Shown: piece after piece, positions 45,696-53,987 of the stretch
Position numbering within the stretch: position 1 is the first letter of the stretch
Layout: the number at the start of each line of letters is the position of its first letter
DNA from: Sulfitobacter sp. THAF37
GTDB taxonomy: Bacteria; Pseudomonadota; Alphaproteobacteria; Rhodobacterales; Rhodobacteraceae
Direction of reading: 5' to 3'
Length of the DNA: 64,000 bases
Assembly (NCBI RefSeq): GCF_009363555.1
Contig: NZ_CP045372.1
Span: 434,001-498,000 of the forward strand
Program-made: the position numbers and the translations under genes
Notes under the pieces: generated by a model
Databases searched by the model: none
Told to the model about the DNA's origin: nothing
The model's input: the letters and a program-made list of their open reading frames with translations, nothing else

Positions 45696-47051
45696 ATGCA
45701 AAGTATCGACTCCCTTCGCCGCCACGGACTTTTTGACGCACGGGTTCCGCGTTACACCAGCTATCCGCCGGCCAACCATTTCGAGGACGGCTTTGGGCCG
45801 CGTCACCAGACCGGATGGCTGGCTGCGGTGCCACGGGGCGGCGCTGTGTCCGTCTATGTCCATATTCCCTTCTGCAAGCGCCTGTGCTGGTTCTGCGCCT
45901 GCCGCACGCAGGGCACCGCGACCCTGCGCCCGGTCGACGCCTATGTCGCCATCCTGCTGAAGGAAATCGAGACGGTCCGCCAGACCATGCCCGAGGGGGT
46001 GCGCATGGGCCGCCTGCATCTGGGCGGCGGCACACCGACGATCCTGTCGCCGGACACGATGTCGCGGCTGCTGGATGCGCTCTTTGCGGCGTTCGAACCC
46101 ACCGCGGATCTTGAGTTCTCGGTCGAGATCGACCCGACCGAGGCGTCGGATAACCTGCTGAAACTGCTGATCGCGCGCGGCATGAACCGCGCCAGCGTCG
46201 GCGTTCAGGACTTTGCCGAAGAGGTGCAAAAGGCCATCGGGCGCAGGCAGCCGCTGGCGCAGACCCGCCATGTGATCGACCTGATGCGCGCGGGCGGCGT
46301 GGCCAGCCTGAACCTCGACCTGCTCTATGGCCTGCCGCACCAGACCGCGCAGAGTTTTGGCCAGACCCTGCGCCATGTGGCAGACATGCGCCCAGACCGG
46401 CTGGCGATCTACGGCTACGCCCATGTGCCCTGGATGTCGAAACGCCAGATCATGATCAAGGCGGATACCCTGCTCGACAACGAGACCCGCTTTGCTCTCG
46501 CGCAGCAGGCGCATGACGCCTTCACCGCCCGGGGCTATGACAGCATCGGCATCGACCATTATGCCCTGCCCACCGACAGCCTGGCGCGCGCCGCGGCCAG
46601 CGGCAGGCTGCGCCGGAATTTCCAGGGCTATACCGACGACCCCAACGAGACCCTGATCGGGCTGGGCGCATCGGCGATCTCGCGCTTTGCCGGGGGCTAC
46701 CTGCAGAACGCCACCGCCACGTCCGCCTATCAGGACCGGGTTAACCAGAGCGGGCTGGCCGCGCACAAGGGCTATGGCATGTCGCCGCAGGACCGGCTGA
46801 TCGCGCGCATCGTCGAGGACCTGATGTGCCGTTTCGTCTTTGACGAGGCGGGGCTGCGCGACAGTTTTCCCCAAGAGGCGGACCTGATCCATCGCACCGG
46901 CATATCCTTGATGTCGCGCTTCAGCGACGTCTTCTACATCGGGCGCGGCGGGCTGGAGATGCGCGAACATACCCGCCCGCTGGTCCGGATCATCGCCAGC
47001 CATGTGGACACCTTCGCGTCCGAAACCACGGCCCATTCCGCCGCGATCTGA
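45696..47051 (+). CDS. hemN: Oxygen-independent coproporphyrinogen III oxidase
   Basis: The 451-residue radical-SAM enzyme has the cluster motif C60-x3-C64-x2-C67 (CKRLCWFC) preceded by YVHIPFC. GGGTPT follows near 110, and YGYAHVPW near 240 is specific for true HemN. It decarboxylates coproporphyrinogen III to protoporphyrinogen IX without O2. The family N-terminus (RYTSYP) is present. It is divergent from fnrL across a shared FNR box. Confidence 0.95.
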   Translation: MQSIDSLRRHGLFDARVPRYTSYPPANHFEDGFGPRHQTGWLAAVPRGGAVSVYVHIPFCKRLCWFCACRTQGTATLRPVDAYVAILLKEIETVRQTMPEGVRMGRLHLGGGTPTILSPDTMSRLLDALFAAFEPTADLEFSVEIDPTEASDNLLKLLIARGMNRASVGVQDFAEEVQKAIGRRQPLAQTRHVIDLMRAGGVASLNLDLLYGLPHQTAQSFGQTLRHVADMRPDRLAIYGYAHVPWMSKRQIMIKADTLLDNETRFALAQQAHDAFTARGYDSIGIDHYALPTDSLARAAASGRLRRNFQGYTDDPNETLIGLGASAISRFAGGYLQNATATSAYQDRVNQSGLAAHKGYGMSPQDRLIARIVEDLMCRFVFDEAGLRDSFPQEADLIHRTGISLMSRFSDVFYIGRGGLEMREHTRPLVRIIASHVDTFASETTAHSAAI

Positions 47052-47192
47052 CACCGGTGCTGCGGTAAGGAAACTGCCGACCAGCGGCCTTGCTCCAACC
47101 CCCAACGTGGCGCGGCTGAAACTTTAGCGACCTCCTCCGCGTGGCTTGTCGCAACAGGGCGATCCCGCCCTGCCCAACTTTGGAGGAAAAAC

Positions 47193-47738
47193 ATGATCCG
47201 CTCTATCCTGATGGGTGCCGCACTCGCCACAAGCGCAACGATGGCGTCGGCACAGAACCCGATGGTCGGCGGCGCCGAGATGTTCCCGGAAAAGAACATC
47301 GTCGAAAACGCCGTCAACTCGCCGATCCACACCACGCTCGTCGCCGCCGTGAAACAGGCGGACCTGGTGGACACGCTTTCCGGCCCCGGCCCCTTCACGG
47401 TCTTCGCGCCCACCGACGATGCGTTCGGGATGATCAAGCAGGACTCGCTTGAGGCGCTGATGCAGCCGGGTGCGAAGGGCCAGCTGGCCCAGATCCTCAC
47501 CTGCCATGTTGTCGCAGCCGATGCGATGTCGTCGGCCATTGCCGGCATGATCGCGGATGACGATGGCAACCACCCGGTAGAGACCGTCGGCGGCTGCACG
47601 CTGCAGGCCCAGATGGACGGCGACAACATCACCCTGACCGATGAGAACGGCCGCGTGGCGACCGTCACCCAAGCGGACGTTAAGCAATCCAACGGCGTGA
47701 TCCACGTCATCGACAGGGTGCTGCTGCCAAAGCAATAA
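47193..47738 (+). CDS. Secreted fasciclin-domain protein
   Basis: The 181-residue protein has a Sec signal peptide (MIRSILMGAALATSATMASA, cleavage near residue 21) and one fasciclin (FAS1) domain. Visible signatures are TVFAPTDDAF near 67 and the closing NGVIHVIDRVLLP. It may mediate adhesion or cell-surface contact. TTGGAGG precedes the start, and a strong terminator follows the stop. Confidence 0.92.
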   Translation: MIRSILMGAALATSATMASAQNPMVGGAEMFPEKNIVENAVNSPIHTTLVAAVKQADLVDTLSGPGPFTVFAPTDDAFGMIKQDSLEALMQPGAKGQLAQILTCHVVAADAMSSAIAGMIADDDGNHPVETVGGCTLQAQMDGDNITLTDENGRVATVTQADVKQSNGVIHVIDRVLLPKQ

Positions 47739-47770
47739 ACCCGTCTGGCTGAACAGCCCGGGATCGAACT

Positions 47771-47804
47771 GGCCACCTGCCCGCTTCGGGCAGGTGGCCT
47801 TTTT
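47771..47804 (+). terminator. Strong intrinsic terminator of the fasciclin gene
   Basis: A perfect 13-bp stem (47771-47783 with 47787-47799, loop CTT) is followed by five Ts. It lies 32 bases after the stop codon. Confidence 0.95.
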
Positions 47805-47872
47805 CTGATGCGGCGGGTGCCCTCGGCGCGGAAACGTCGCCCCGACAACTTCAATCCCATGCGCGGGGTTTG

Positions 47873-48958
47873 TCAGACTTCGATCTCGACCGCGCCGATC
47901 GGGTTCGAACAACACGCCAGGATATAGCCGCTTTCGATGTCGTCTTCTGAAATGCCGCCATTGTGCACCATATGCACCTCGCCCGAGGTCTTGCGCACCT
48001 TGCAGGTGCCGCAGACCCCAAAGGTGCAGCCCGAGGGGATGACGATCCCCGCGCCGCGCGCCACGGCCAGAACCGTATCGGTCTCGTGGCAGTCGGCGGT
48101 GACATCCGACTGGGTAAAGGCGACGCTTGCCTTCGCGTCCTCTTCCAGCACCACATCGTCATGTTCGGGAAGCTGCTCTTCCTTCTTGACCGGCGCGTTG
48201 AAGCTTTCCTGATGATAGCGGTCCATGTCGTAGCCAAGACCGATCAGCATTTCGCGCACCGCGTCCATGAAGGATTCAGGTCCGCAGCAATAGACCTCGC
48301 GTTCAAGGTAATCCCCGGCGATGAGCCCGATCATCAGCTGGTTCAGATGGCCCCGCAGGCCGGTCCAGACCCGGTACGGGTCGTCTTCCCTGACGATGAA
48401 GAACAGCTTGAGCGATGGGACGCGCGACGCCATCTGTTCCAGCCGCTGGCGGGCGATGATGTTCTGCGGACGCTGCGCGCAATGGACAAAGGTCACGTCG
48501 ATATTGGTGCCGCGGTCGTAGAGATAGGTGGTCATCGACAGCGACGGCGTAATCCCCGACCCTGCCGAAATGAACAGGTACTTCTTCTGCTCATTGCGCG
48601 GCAGGGTAAAAATACCGGCCGGACCTGTGGCCTTGATCTTCATCCCCGGCTGCAGATGATCCAGCATCCAGCGCGTGCCGACGCTGCCCGCCTGCGCCTT
48701 GACCGTCACCGAAAGGGTCAGCGGGCGCGAAGGCGAAGACGAAATCGTGTATGTCTTCCAGATCGTCCCGCCCGGCACCGGCAACTCAAGCGTCACGAAC
48801 TGGCCCGGCTCATAGCGGAATTGCCGCCCCGAGCGCGAAACGAAGCTGAATGTCGCCGTATCGGGGGCCTCGGGCACCACGGCGCAGCAGACCAGCGGTT
48901 CGGAATCCTGCCAGATCCCGCTGTCCCCGCTTGCCGTCATATCAATATCAAGCGCCAT
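47873..48958 (-). CDS. gbcB: GbcB-type ferredoxin reductase (Rieske demethylase reductase)
   Basis: The 361-residue reductase has an FAD domain (YEPGQFVTLELP near 49, KTYTISSSP near 68), an NAD domain (SAGSGITPSLSM near 131) and a C-terminal plant-type [2Fe-2S] domain with CTFGVCGTC and a later ACCSN cysteine. It passes electrons from NAD(P)H to the Rieske monooxygenase encoded 4 bases upstream. The closest known pairs are glycine betaine (GbcAB) and stachydrine demethylases; symbol given by similarity of the pair. Confidence 0.85.
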   Translation of the reverse strand: MALDIDMTASGDSGIWQDSEPLVCCAVVPEAPDTATFSFVSRSGRQFRYEPGQFVTLELPVPGGTIWKTYTISSSPSRPLTLSVTVKAQAGSVGTRWMLDHLQPGMKIKATGPAGIFTLPRNEQKKYLFISAGSGITPSLSMTTYLYDRGTNIDVTFVHCAQRPQNIIARQRLEQMASRVPSLKLFFIVREDDPYRVWTGLRGHLNQLMIGLIAGDYLEREVYCCGPESFMDAVREMLIGLGYDMDRYHQESFNAPVKKEEQLPEHDDVVLEEDAKASVAFTQSDVTADCHETDTVLAVARGAGIVIPSGCTFGVCGTCKVRKTSGEVHMVHNGGISEDDIESGYILACCSNPIGAVEIEV

Positions 48959-48962
48959 GACG

Positions 48963-50204
48963 CTACTCCGCCGCCATCGGGGTCGCGCCGCCGGTGATCG
49001 CGCGGATCATCGTGTTTGCATACCAATCGGTGAACTGGATGTTGCCGCCCTCGTGGGTCGGCGAATAAGGGCCGGGCACATAGGCCGGTGACTGGATGCC
49101 GCGCTGGTTGTTCTCGACCACTTCGCGGTCTTCGTCGTTCGTGTCGATCCAGACTTCGGTCAGACGCTTCAGGTCGTAATCCTGCCCCTCGACCGCGTCC
49201 TTGTGGACCAGCCATTTGGTGCAGACCTCGGTCTGTGTGGCGCTGATCGGCGTGATGCAGAACAAGAGAATATGGTCGGACAGGAAATGGTTCCAGGTTC
49301 CGGGATACTTGTATTTCAGCAAGGATCCGGCGTCCTTGAAGGGAATGGAGGAGTTCGGCTTCGACACCGCCACTTTTCCATCCATCGTGTAGCTTTCCGC
49401 CCCGTCCAGCAGAGGCGTCCGCACGAACCGCCAGTCGCCCGACGCCGATTCCAGATGGGCCGAGGGCGCGCCGACCGGCTCGCAGCGGTCGCTGTGCTGC
49501 TGTTGCAACCCGTTCAATTCGCCGCTGTCATCGTTGCCGATGGCGCGCGGATCGTCGGGGAAAGTCCGGCACAGCGACGGATGGTTGCCAGAGCAGTGAT
49601 AGCATTCGCGGTTGTTTTCCCAGACCAGCTTCCAGTTGCCGTTCTCGATGATGGTGCTCTCATAGGCGATCTTTGAGTTTTCCAGATCATGCGGCGCAAG
49701 GTAGCGCGCGGTCTGGGCAGCGAATTCCTCGATCGCCGGGGCCTCGTCGGCAAGGCAGATATAGACCATCCCCGAAATATTGCGGCAATGCACCTGTTTC
49801 AGTCCGTGCTTGGATGCATCGAAATCGGGCCCCATCTCACGCGCCCAAAGCAGCCTGCCATCCAGCTCATAGGTCCACTGGTGGTAGGGGCACACCAGTT
49901 TCGGACCGGTCCCCTTCTTGGTCTTGCACAGCACGGACCCGCGATGCCGGCAGGAGTTGTGAAAGGCGCGAATCTCGCCATCGTTGCCCCGCACGATCAC
50001 CACGGAATAGGCGCCGATCTCGTGCACGACGTAGTTTCCGGCTTTCGGGATCTCGCAGGAGGCAAGAACGAACAGCCATTCCCTGTACCAGATACGGGCC
50101 ATATCAGCGGCAAAGACACCTTCATCGCAATACAGGTCTTGAGGCAGGGAATGCGCGGGCTTGCGGCGCATCAAGGTTGAAAGGACATCTGATTCACGCA
50201 GCAT
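48963..50204 (-). CDS. gbcA: GbcA-type Rieske non-haem iron monooxygenase
   Basis: The 413-residue oxygenase has the Rieske centre C85-x-H87 (CRHRGS) and C105-x2-H108 (CPYHQW), and a mononuclear iron region WENNRECYHCSGNHPSL near 194-210. Members remove an N-methyl group as formaldehyde from quaternary amines. Glycine betaine is the likely substrate; stachydrine or another betaine is possible. The neighbouring DgcA/StcD-like enzyme would remove the next methyl group. Confidence 0.85.
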   Translation of the reverse strand: MLRESDVLSTLMRRKPAHSLPQDLYCDEGVFAADMARIWYREWLFVLASCEIPKAGNYVVHEIGAYSVVIVRGNDGEIRAFHNSCRHRGSVLCKTKKGTGPKLVCPYHQWTYELDGRLLWAREMGPDFDASKHGLKQVHCRNISGMVYICLADEAPAIEEFAAQTARYLAPHDLENSKIAYESTIIENGNWKLVWENNRECYHCSGNHPSLCRTFPDDPRAIGNDDSGELNGLQQQHSDRCEPVGAPSAHLESASGDWRFVRTPLLDGAESYTMDGKVAVSKPNSSIPFKDAGSLLKYKYPGTWNHFLSDHILLFCITPISATQTEVCTKWLVHKDAVEGQDYDLKRLTEVWIDTNDEDREVVENNQRGIQSPAYVPGPYSPTHEGGNIQFTDWYANTMIRAITGGATPMAAE

Positions 50205-50219
50205 GTGACACCTGTGGAG

Positions 50220-50360
50220 TTGCGACCGCGGCGGCGCGGAAGATGAAGGAGGTTTTCAGGTTCTGTCGGTGGGCAGCGCCCTGTCCGCAGAAGCTGCTTC
50301 GCATGATTGTCCTCCGCACCCCCCCAATTTTGCGACCGAGCACATCTGATTTGCGACCGA
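50220..50360. promoter_or_regulatory. Direct repeats upstream of the Rieske monooxygenase gene
   Basis: TTTGCGACCGA occurs at 50329-50339 and again at 50350-50360, 21 bp apart (two helical turns). A third TTGCGACCG lies at 50220-50228, next to the gbcA start. Same-orientation half-sites two turns apart are typical of AraC-family activators, such as GbdR of betaine catabolism. The 271-bp gap (50205-50475) has no supported gene. Confidence 0.5.
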
Positions 50361-50475
50361 AGGGACGAACTTCCATCTGCTTCTTTGGCGCGGTCAGCTG
50401 CCGCTGTGGCACCCGCCCGTAACCGGGTTCCACCGCCGCCTGTTCCGCGACCACGTCGGGCCGAAAACGGCATGA

Positions 50476-52521
50476 TCAGATGTCCTTCACCAACCTCAGC
50501 GCGTCGTAGATCGCGGCGTGCGTGTTGCGTGCGCTGACCGCGTCGCCGATGCGGTAAAGCGCAAAGCCCCCTTCAGGATTGCGCGTCACGTCCTGCGGCT
50601 GGCCGTCGATCAGCGCATCGTAATCCACCGCCCCGCCGTTCGACGACAGCGGTTTGAGGTCGAAATACAGATCGTCCAGCGGCAGCGTGCCGTAGTTCAC
50701 CACCACCTGATCATAGGTCTTGTCGGTCTTCAGGTCGCTGTAATCCGTGCCGATCACCGCCCTCAGCCTGTTGCCCTCCCGCTGCACGTCCAGCAGGCGG
50801 CGTGTGACGGTAAAGGTCACGTCCTTGTCCTGCAGCGCCCGCATGTAGGGCACAAGGTTCATCGCCATGATGTCGGGCGCAAAGGTCCGGTCGGGGGTCA
50901 TGACCTCGACCGTGGCGCCCGCGTTCGCGGCGATTTCGGCGGCCATGACACCGGGGTGATCTCCGCTTTCATCGTAGATCAGCACGTTCTGTCCCGGCTT
51001 GACGTCACCGGCGATGATATCCCAGGCGGTCACGACCAGATCCTGGTCCTTGCCGCTTTCGAACAGCTCGGTATTGGGCAGGCCGCCGGTGGCGACGATG
51101 ACCACGTCCGGGTTCAGTGCCGTGATGTCATCGACTTCGGCCCAGGAATTGAACCGGAACTCGACGTCACGCGCCGCGCATTGCGCCATCCGCCAGTCGA
51201 TGATCGAGATCATCTCGCGGCGGCGCGGGTTCTGTGCGGTCAGCCGGATCTGGCCGCCAGGATCGGGCTGCGCCTCGAACACGGTCACGCGGTGGCCCCG
51301 CTCGGCGGCAACGCGCGCGGCCTCAAGCCCCGCCGGACCTGCGCCGATGATGACCACCTTCTTGCGGACCCCGGCAGGCGCAATATCGTGCGGCATGGTC
51401 AGCTCACGCCCCGTCGCGGCGTTGTGGATGCACAGCGCATCACCCGCCTGATAGATGCGATCCAGACAGAAGGTCGCACCGACACAGGGGCGAATGTCAT
51501 CCTCGCGCCCTTCCATGATCTTTCTTACCACATGGGGGTCGGCCATATGCGCCCGCGTCATGCCCACCATGTCCAGCAGGCCCGCGGACACGGCATGGCG
51601 CGCGGTGGCCACATCGGGGATCTTGGCCGCATGAAAGGTCGGCATGCCGGTGGCCTGCTTCACCCGACCGGCGAAATCCAGATGCGGCGCGTTCTTCATG
51701 CCCTGGATCGGGATCACATCGGTCATGGCCGGATCGGTATGGATACGCCCCCGCACCACATTCAGGAAATCGACCATGCCCGACGCGGCAAGCCGTTTCG
51801 AAATCTCGATCCCGTCCTCTTCTGTGATGCCGCCCGCCTCGGCCTCGTCCGCCGTGTAGCGCAGCCCGACGATAAAGTCGTCGCCGACCCGCTTGCGAAT
51901 ACCGCCCAGCACATCCATCAGCAGCTGCATCCGGGTGTCGAGCGTCTGTCCCCCGTAAGGCCCATCCAGATCATTGGTCAAAGGCGACCAGAACTGATCC
52001 AGCAGATGGCCATAGACCTGCAATTCGATCCCGTCCATGCCACCCGCCTTCATCCGGTCGGTGGCATCGGCGAAATCGGTGATGATGCGTTCTATGTCCC
52101 AGTCTTCGGCCAGCTTGGGAAAGGCGCGATGCGCCGGTTCGCGATGCTTGGACGACGACACCGAAGGCAGCCAGGCCCCCTTGTTCCAGGCCGTGCGACG
52201 GCCCAGATGCGTCAGCTGGATCATCACCGCGCAGCCGTGGTCGTGGCAGGCATCGGTCAGCTTCCTGATCCACGGCACCACCTCGTCGCGGTAGGCGAGG
52301 ATGTTGTTGAACACCGGCGGGCTGTCCTTGGATACGGCGGCCGAACCTGCCGTCATCGCCAACGCCACGCCCGCCTTGGCCCGTTCCGCGTGATACGCGG
52401 CATAGCGTTCTTTCGGCATGCCATCCTCGGGATAGGCCGGCTCGTGGCTGGTGGTCATGATGCGGTTGCGCAGGGTCAGATGCTTGAGCTGGTAGGGCTG
52501 CAAAAGGGGATCGGTGGACAT
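50476..52521 (-). CDS. NADH:flavin oxidoreductase / N-demethylase (DgcA/StcD-like)
   Basis: The 681-residue protein joins an old-yellow-enzyme FMN TIM barrel (residues ~1-370, with LRNRIMTTSHE and a [4Fe-4S] cysteine set around CVGATFCLDRIYQAGDALC near 350-370) to an FAD/NAD domain (VVIIGAGPAGLEAARVAAERG near 390). This is the layout of dimethylglycine demethylase DgcA and N-methylproline demethylase StcD. It would follow the GbcAB-type reaction. The ATG at 52521 matches the family N-terminus. Confidence 0.87.
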   Translation of the reverse strand: MSTDPLLQPYQLKHLTLRNRIMTTSHEPAYPEDGMPKERYAAYHAERAKAGVALAMTAGSAAVSKDSPPVFNNILAYRDEVVPWIRKLTDACHDHGCAVMIQLTHLGRRTAWNKGAWLPSVSSSKHREPAHRAFPKLAEDWDIERIITDFADATDRMKAGGMDGIELQVYGHLLDQFWSPLTNDLDGPYGGQTLDTRMQLLMDVLGGIRKRVGDDFIVGLRYTADEAEAGGITEEDGIEISKRLAASGMVDFLNVVRGRIHTDPAMTDVIPIQGMKNAPHLDFAGRVKQATGMPTFHAAKIPDVATARHAVSAGLLDMVGMTRAHMADPHVVRKIMEGREDDIRPCVGATFCLDRIYQAGDALCIHNAATGRELTMPHDIAPAGVRKKVVIIGAGPAGLEAARVAAERGHRVTVFEAQPDPGGQIRLTAQNPRRREMISIIDWRMAQCAARDVEFRFNSWAEVDDITALNPDVVIVATGGLPNTELFESGKDQDLVVTAWDIIAGDVKPGQNVLIYDESGDHPGVMAAEIAANAGATVEVMTPDRTFAPDIMAMNLVPYMRALQDKDVTFTVTRRLLDVQREGNRLRAVIGTDYSDLKTDKTYDQVVVNYGTLPLDDLYFDLKPLSSNGGAVDYDALIDGQPQDVTRNPEGGFALYRIGDAVSARNTHAAIYDALRLVKDI

Positions 52522-52549
52522 GGGGCCTGCCTTTTCGACTGATGGCCGC

Positions 52550-52578
52550 ACTATTCTCAGAATGTTCACTAGTGTCAA
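52550..52578 (-). promoter_or_regulatory. Promoter and operator-like sites of the demethylase gene
   Basis: On the reverse strand TTGACA (52578-52573) and AATAGT (52555-52550) are 17 bp apart. The palindromes CACTAGTG (52567-52574) and ATTCT-C-AGAAT overlap the -35 and spacer, as expected for sites of the divergent TetR-type regulator. Confidence 0.6.
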
Positions 52579-52640
52579 TTAAAAGATCATGCCTGTCCAT
52601 TTCTCTTGTGGACAACCGATGCCACGGGTATCCTCGGGCC

Positions 52641-53297
52641 ATGACAGCCCAGACCCATCCGACCCCGAACGACGAAAAGACCACCGGTTGGCGCGGGTCG
52701 CGCGACGTGTGGATGGCAGCGGCGCGACAGGCCCTGATCCGGTCCGGCGTCGATGCGGTCAAGATCCAGCCCCTGGCCAACCAGTTGCAGATCTCACGCA
52801 CCAGTTTTTACTGGTTCTTCAAGGACCGAAAGGCACTCCTGGCCGCGCTGTTGGAGGAATGGGACGCCAAGAATACCGGCGCCTTTGTCGAGGCGTGCGG
52901 CGCCTATGCCGAAACGATTTCGGAGGCGATCCTGAACCTGATCACCGTCTTCCACGACGAGGCGCTGTTCGAGCCGCAGCTGGATTTCGCGATCCGGGGA
53001 TGGGCGCATAAATCCGATGCCACCGCGGCTCTCGTCCATGCCGCCGACGAGGCCCGGATCAATGCGATCCGTGGGATGTTCGCACGCTTCGGCTATGCCG
53101 AGGACGAAGCCGAGGTGCGCGCCCGCACCGTCTACCTCACCCAGATCGGATATATCTCGATGCAGATCACCGAAAGCCTCGCCACGCGGATGGCCCGCAC
53201 CCCCGGCTACGTGACCACCTTTTGCGGCAGCGCCCCGACGCAAAGCGAACTCGCCCGCTTTCACGCCCGCCTGAAGTTTGCCCCCCCTGCCGCGTGA
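52641..53297 (+). CDS. TetR/AcrR family transcriptional regulator
   Basis: The 218-residue regulator has an N-terminal TetR HTH (VKIQPLANQLQISRTSFYWFFKDRKALLAALLEEW near residues 40-75, key motif SRTSFYWFFKDR) and a helical ligand domain. It is divergent from the demethylase and probably represses it. The ATG at 52641 is chosen by domain position; the frame extends upstream into the operator region. Confidence 0.88.
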   Translation: MTAQTHPTPNDEKTTGWRGSRDVWMAAARQALIRSGVDAVKIQPLANQLQISRTSFYWFFKDRKALLAALLEEWDAKNTGAFVEACGAYAETISEAILNLITVFHDEALFEPQLDFAIRGWAHKSDATAALVHAADEARINAIRGMFARFGYAEDEAEVRARTVYLTQIGYISMQITESLATRMARTPGYVTTFCGSAPTQSELARFHARLKFAPPAA

Positions 53298-53630
53298 TAT
53301 GCAGATGCCGGTCGTGTCGACCGAAAACCAGACAAGTCGCTTCATGATCCGGCCCTGTGATCAGGCCCCATGAATCCCGCGCCCGCCCCCTTCGCCCGAC
53401 AAGGTGAGAGGACGTCGCCGCTACACGTCACGCCCCACCGACATCCAATGATTTCTGCGGTCTGATCGACACAGAAAGAGCAAGACCCGAAAATAGCCAA
53501 AGCTCACCTGACGCGGCTCCAAATCGCCCCCCGCCCCCCTCCGCGCCCCCGAGATCGGAATTGAGAACAACAGACCGACAGCAGCTCGATCCGAGCAGCC
53601 TTAAGTCATTAGCAACCATCAGACTTGAAG
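53298..53630. other. Gene-free interval
   Basis: I see no coding region or strong repeat in these 333 bp between the tetR gene and tRNA-Phe. A short stem GCTCG-ATC-CGAGC near 53585 is the only structure noted and is too short to interpret. Confidence 0.5.
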
Positions 53631-53705
53631 TGGTGCCCGGGGGCGGAATCGAACCACCGACACGAGGATTTTCAATCCACTGCTCTACCCCTGAGCTACC
53701 CGGGC
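53631..53705 (-). tRNA. tRNA-Phe (GAA)
   Basis: A 75-base cloverleaf with encoded CCA: acceptor GCCCGGG/CCCGGGC, D-stem GCTC/GAGC, anticodon loop TTGAAAA and T-stem GGTGG/CCGCC around TTCGATT. The anticodon stem has a U28-U42 mismatch. The gene lies 90 bp downstream of yacG on the same strand but has its own promoter-like element. Confidence 0.97.
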
Positions 53706-53736
53706 ACGGGAGACCACGTTGTGGTCGGGTGAGCGG

Positions 53737-53765
53737 GTTCTAGGACCTCTGGGGCGGGGTGTCCA
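53737..53765 (-). promoter_or_regulatory. Probable tRNA-Phe promoter
   Basis: Reverse-strand TGGACA (53765-53760) and TAGAAC (53742-53737) are separated by exactly 17 bp. The predicted start is about 25 bases before the mature tRNA 5' end. Confidence 0.6.
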
Positions 53766-53795
53766 GCCTCTTTTTGCCGGGAAACCAAAGCGATT

Positions 53796-53987
53796 TCAGT
53801 GGGGCTTGGGTGGCGTGTCGTCTGCGGCTTCGGCGGCCTCGATGGCGGCTTCGATGTCGTCGGGGTCCCTGGAGGGGGTCGCGTAGCTGCCGTTGAACCA
53901 TTTCGCCAGATCCAGGTCGGCGCAGCGGCGCGAACAGAAGGGGCGGTATGGCTTCACCGTGGTCTTGCCGCACATAGGACAGGCCAT
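53796..53987 (-). CDS. yacG: DNA gyrase inhibitor YacG (zinc-binding)
   Basis: A 63-residue protein with the CPMCG and FCSRRCADLDL zinc motifs (cysteines 3, 6, 18, 22) and LAKWFNGSYA, the YacG signature. The acidic C-terminal tail is common in the family. The start overlaps the RNase E/G-like stop (TGATG), the standard alphaproteobacterial order. Confidence 0.95.
   Translation of the reverse strand: MACPMCGKTTVKPYRPFCSRRCADLDLAKWFNGSYATPSRDPDDIEAAIEAAEAADDTPPKPH

Noticed and set aside
50171..50473. Short reverse frames upstream of the Rieske gene
   Set aside because: No domain or start signal; direct repeats indicate a regulatory region instead.
50518..52542. A 674-codon open frame opposite the demethylase gene
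   Set aside because: It mirrors the codon positions of the real reverse gene, has a biased His/Arg/Gly-rich composition and no recognisable domain. Long antisense frames are expected in GC-rich DNA.
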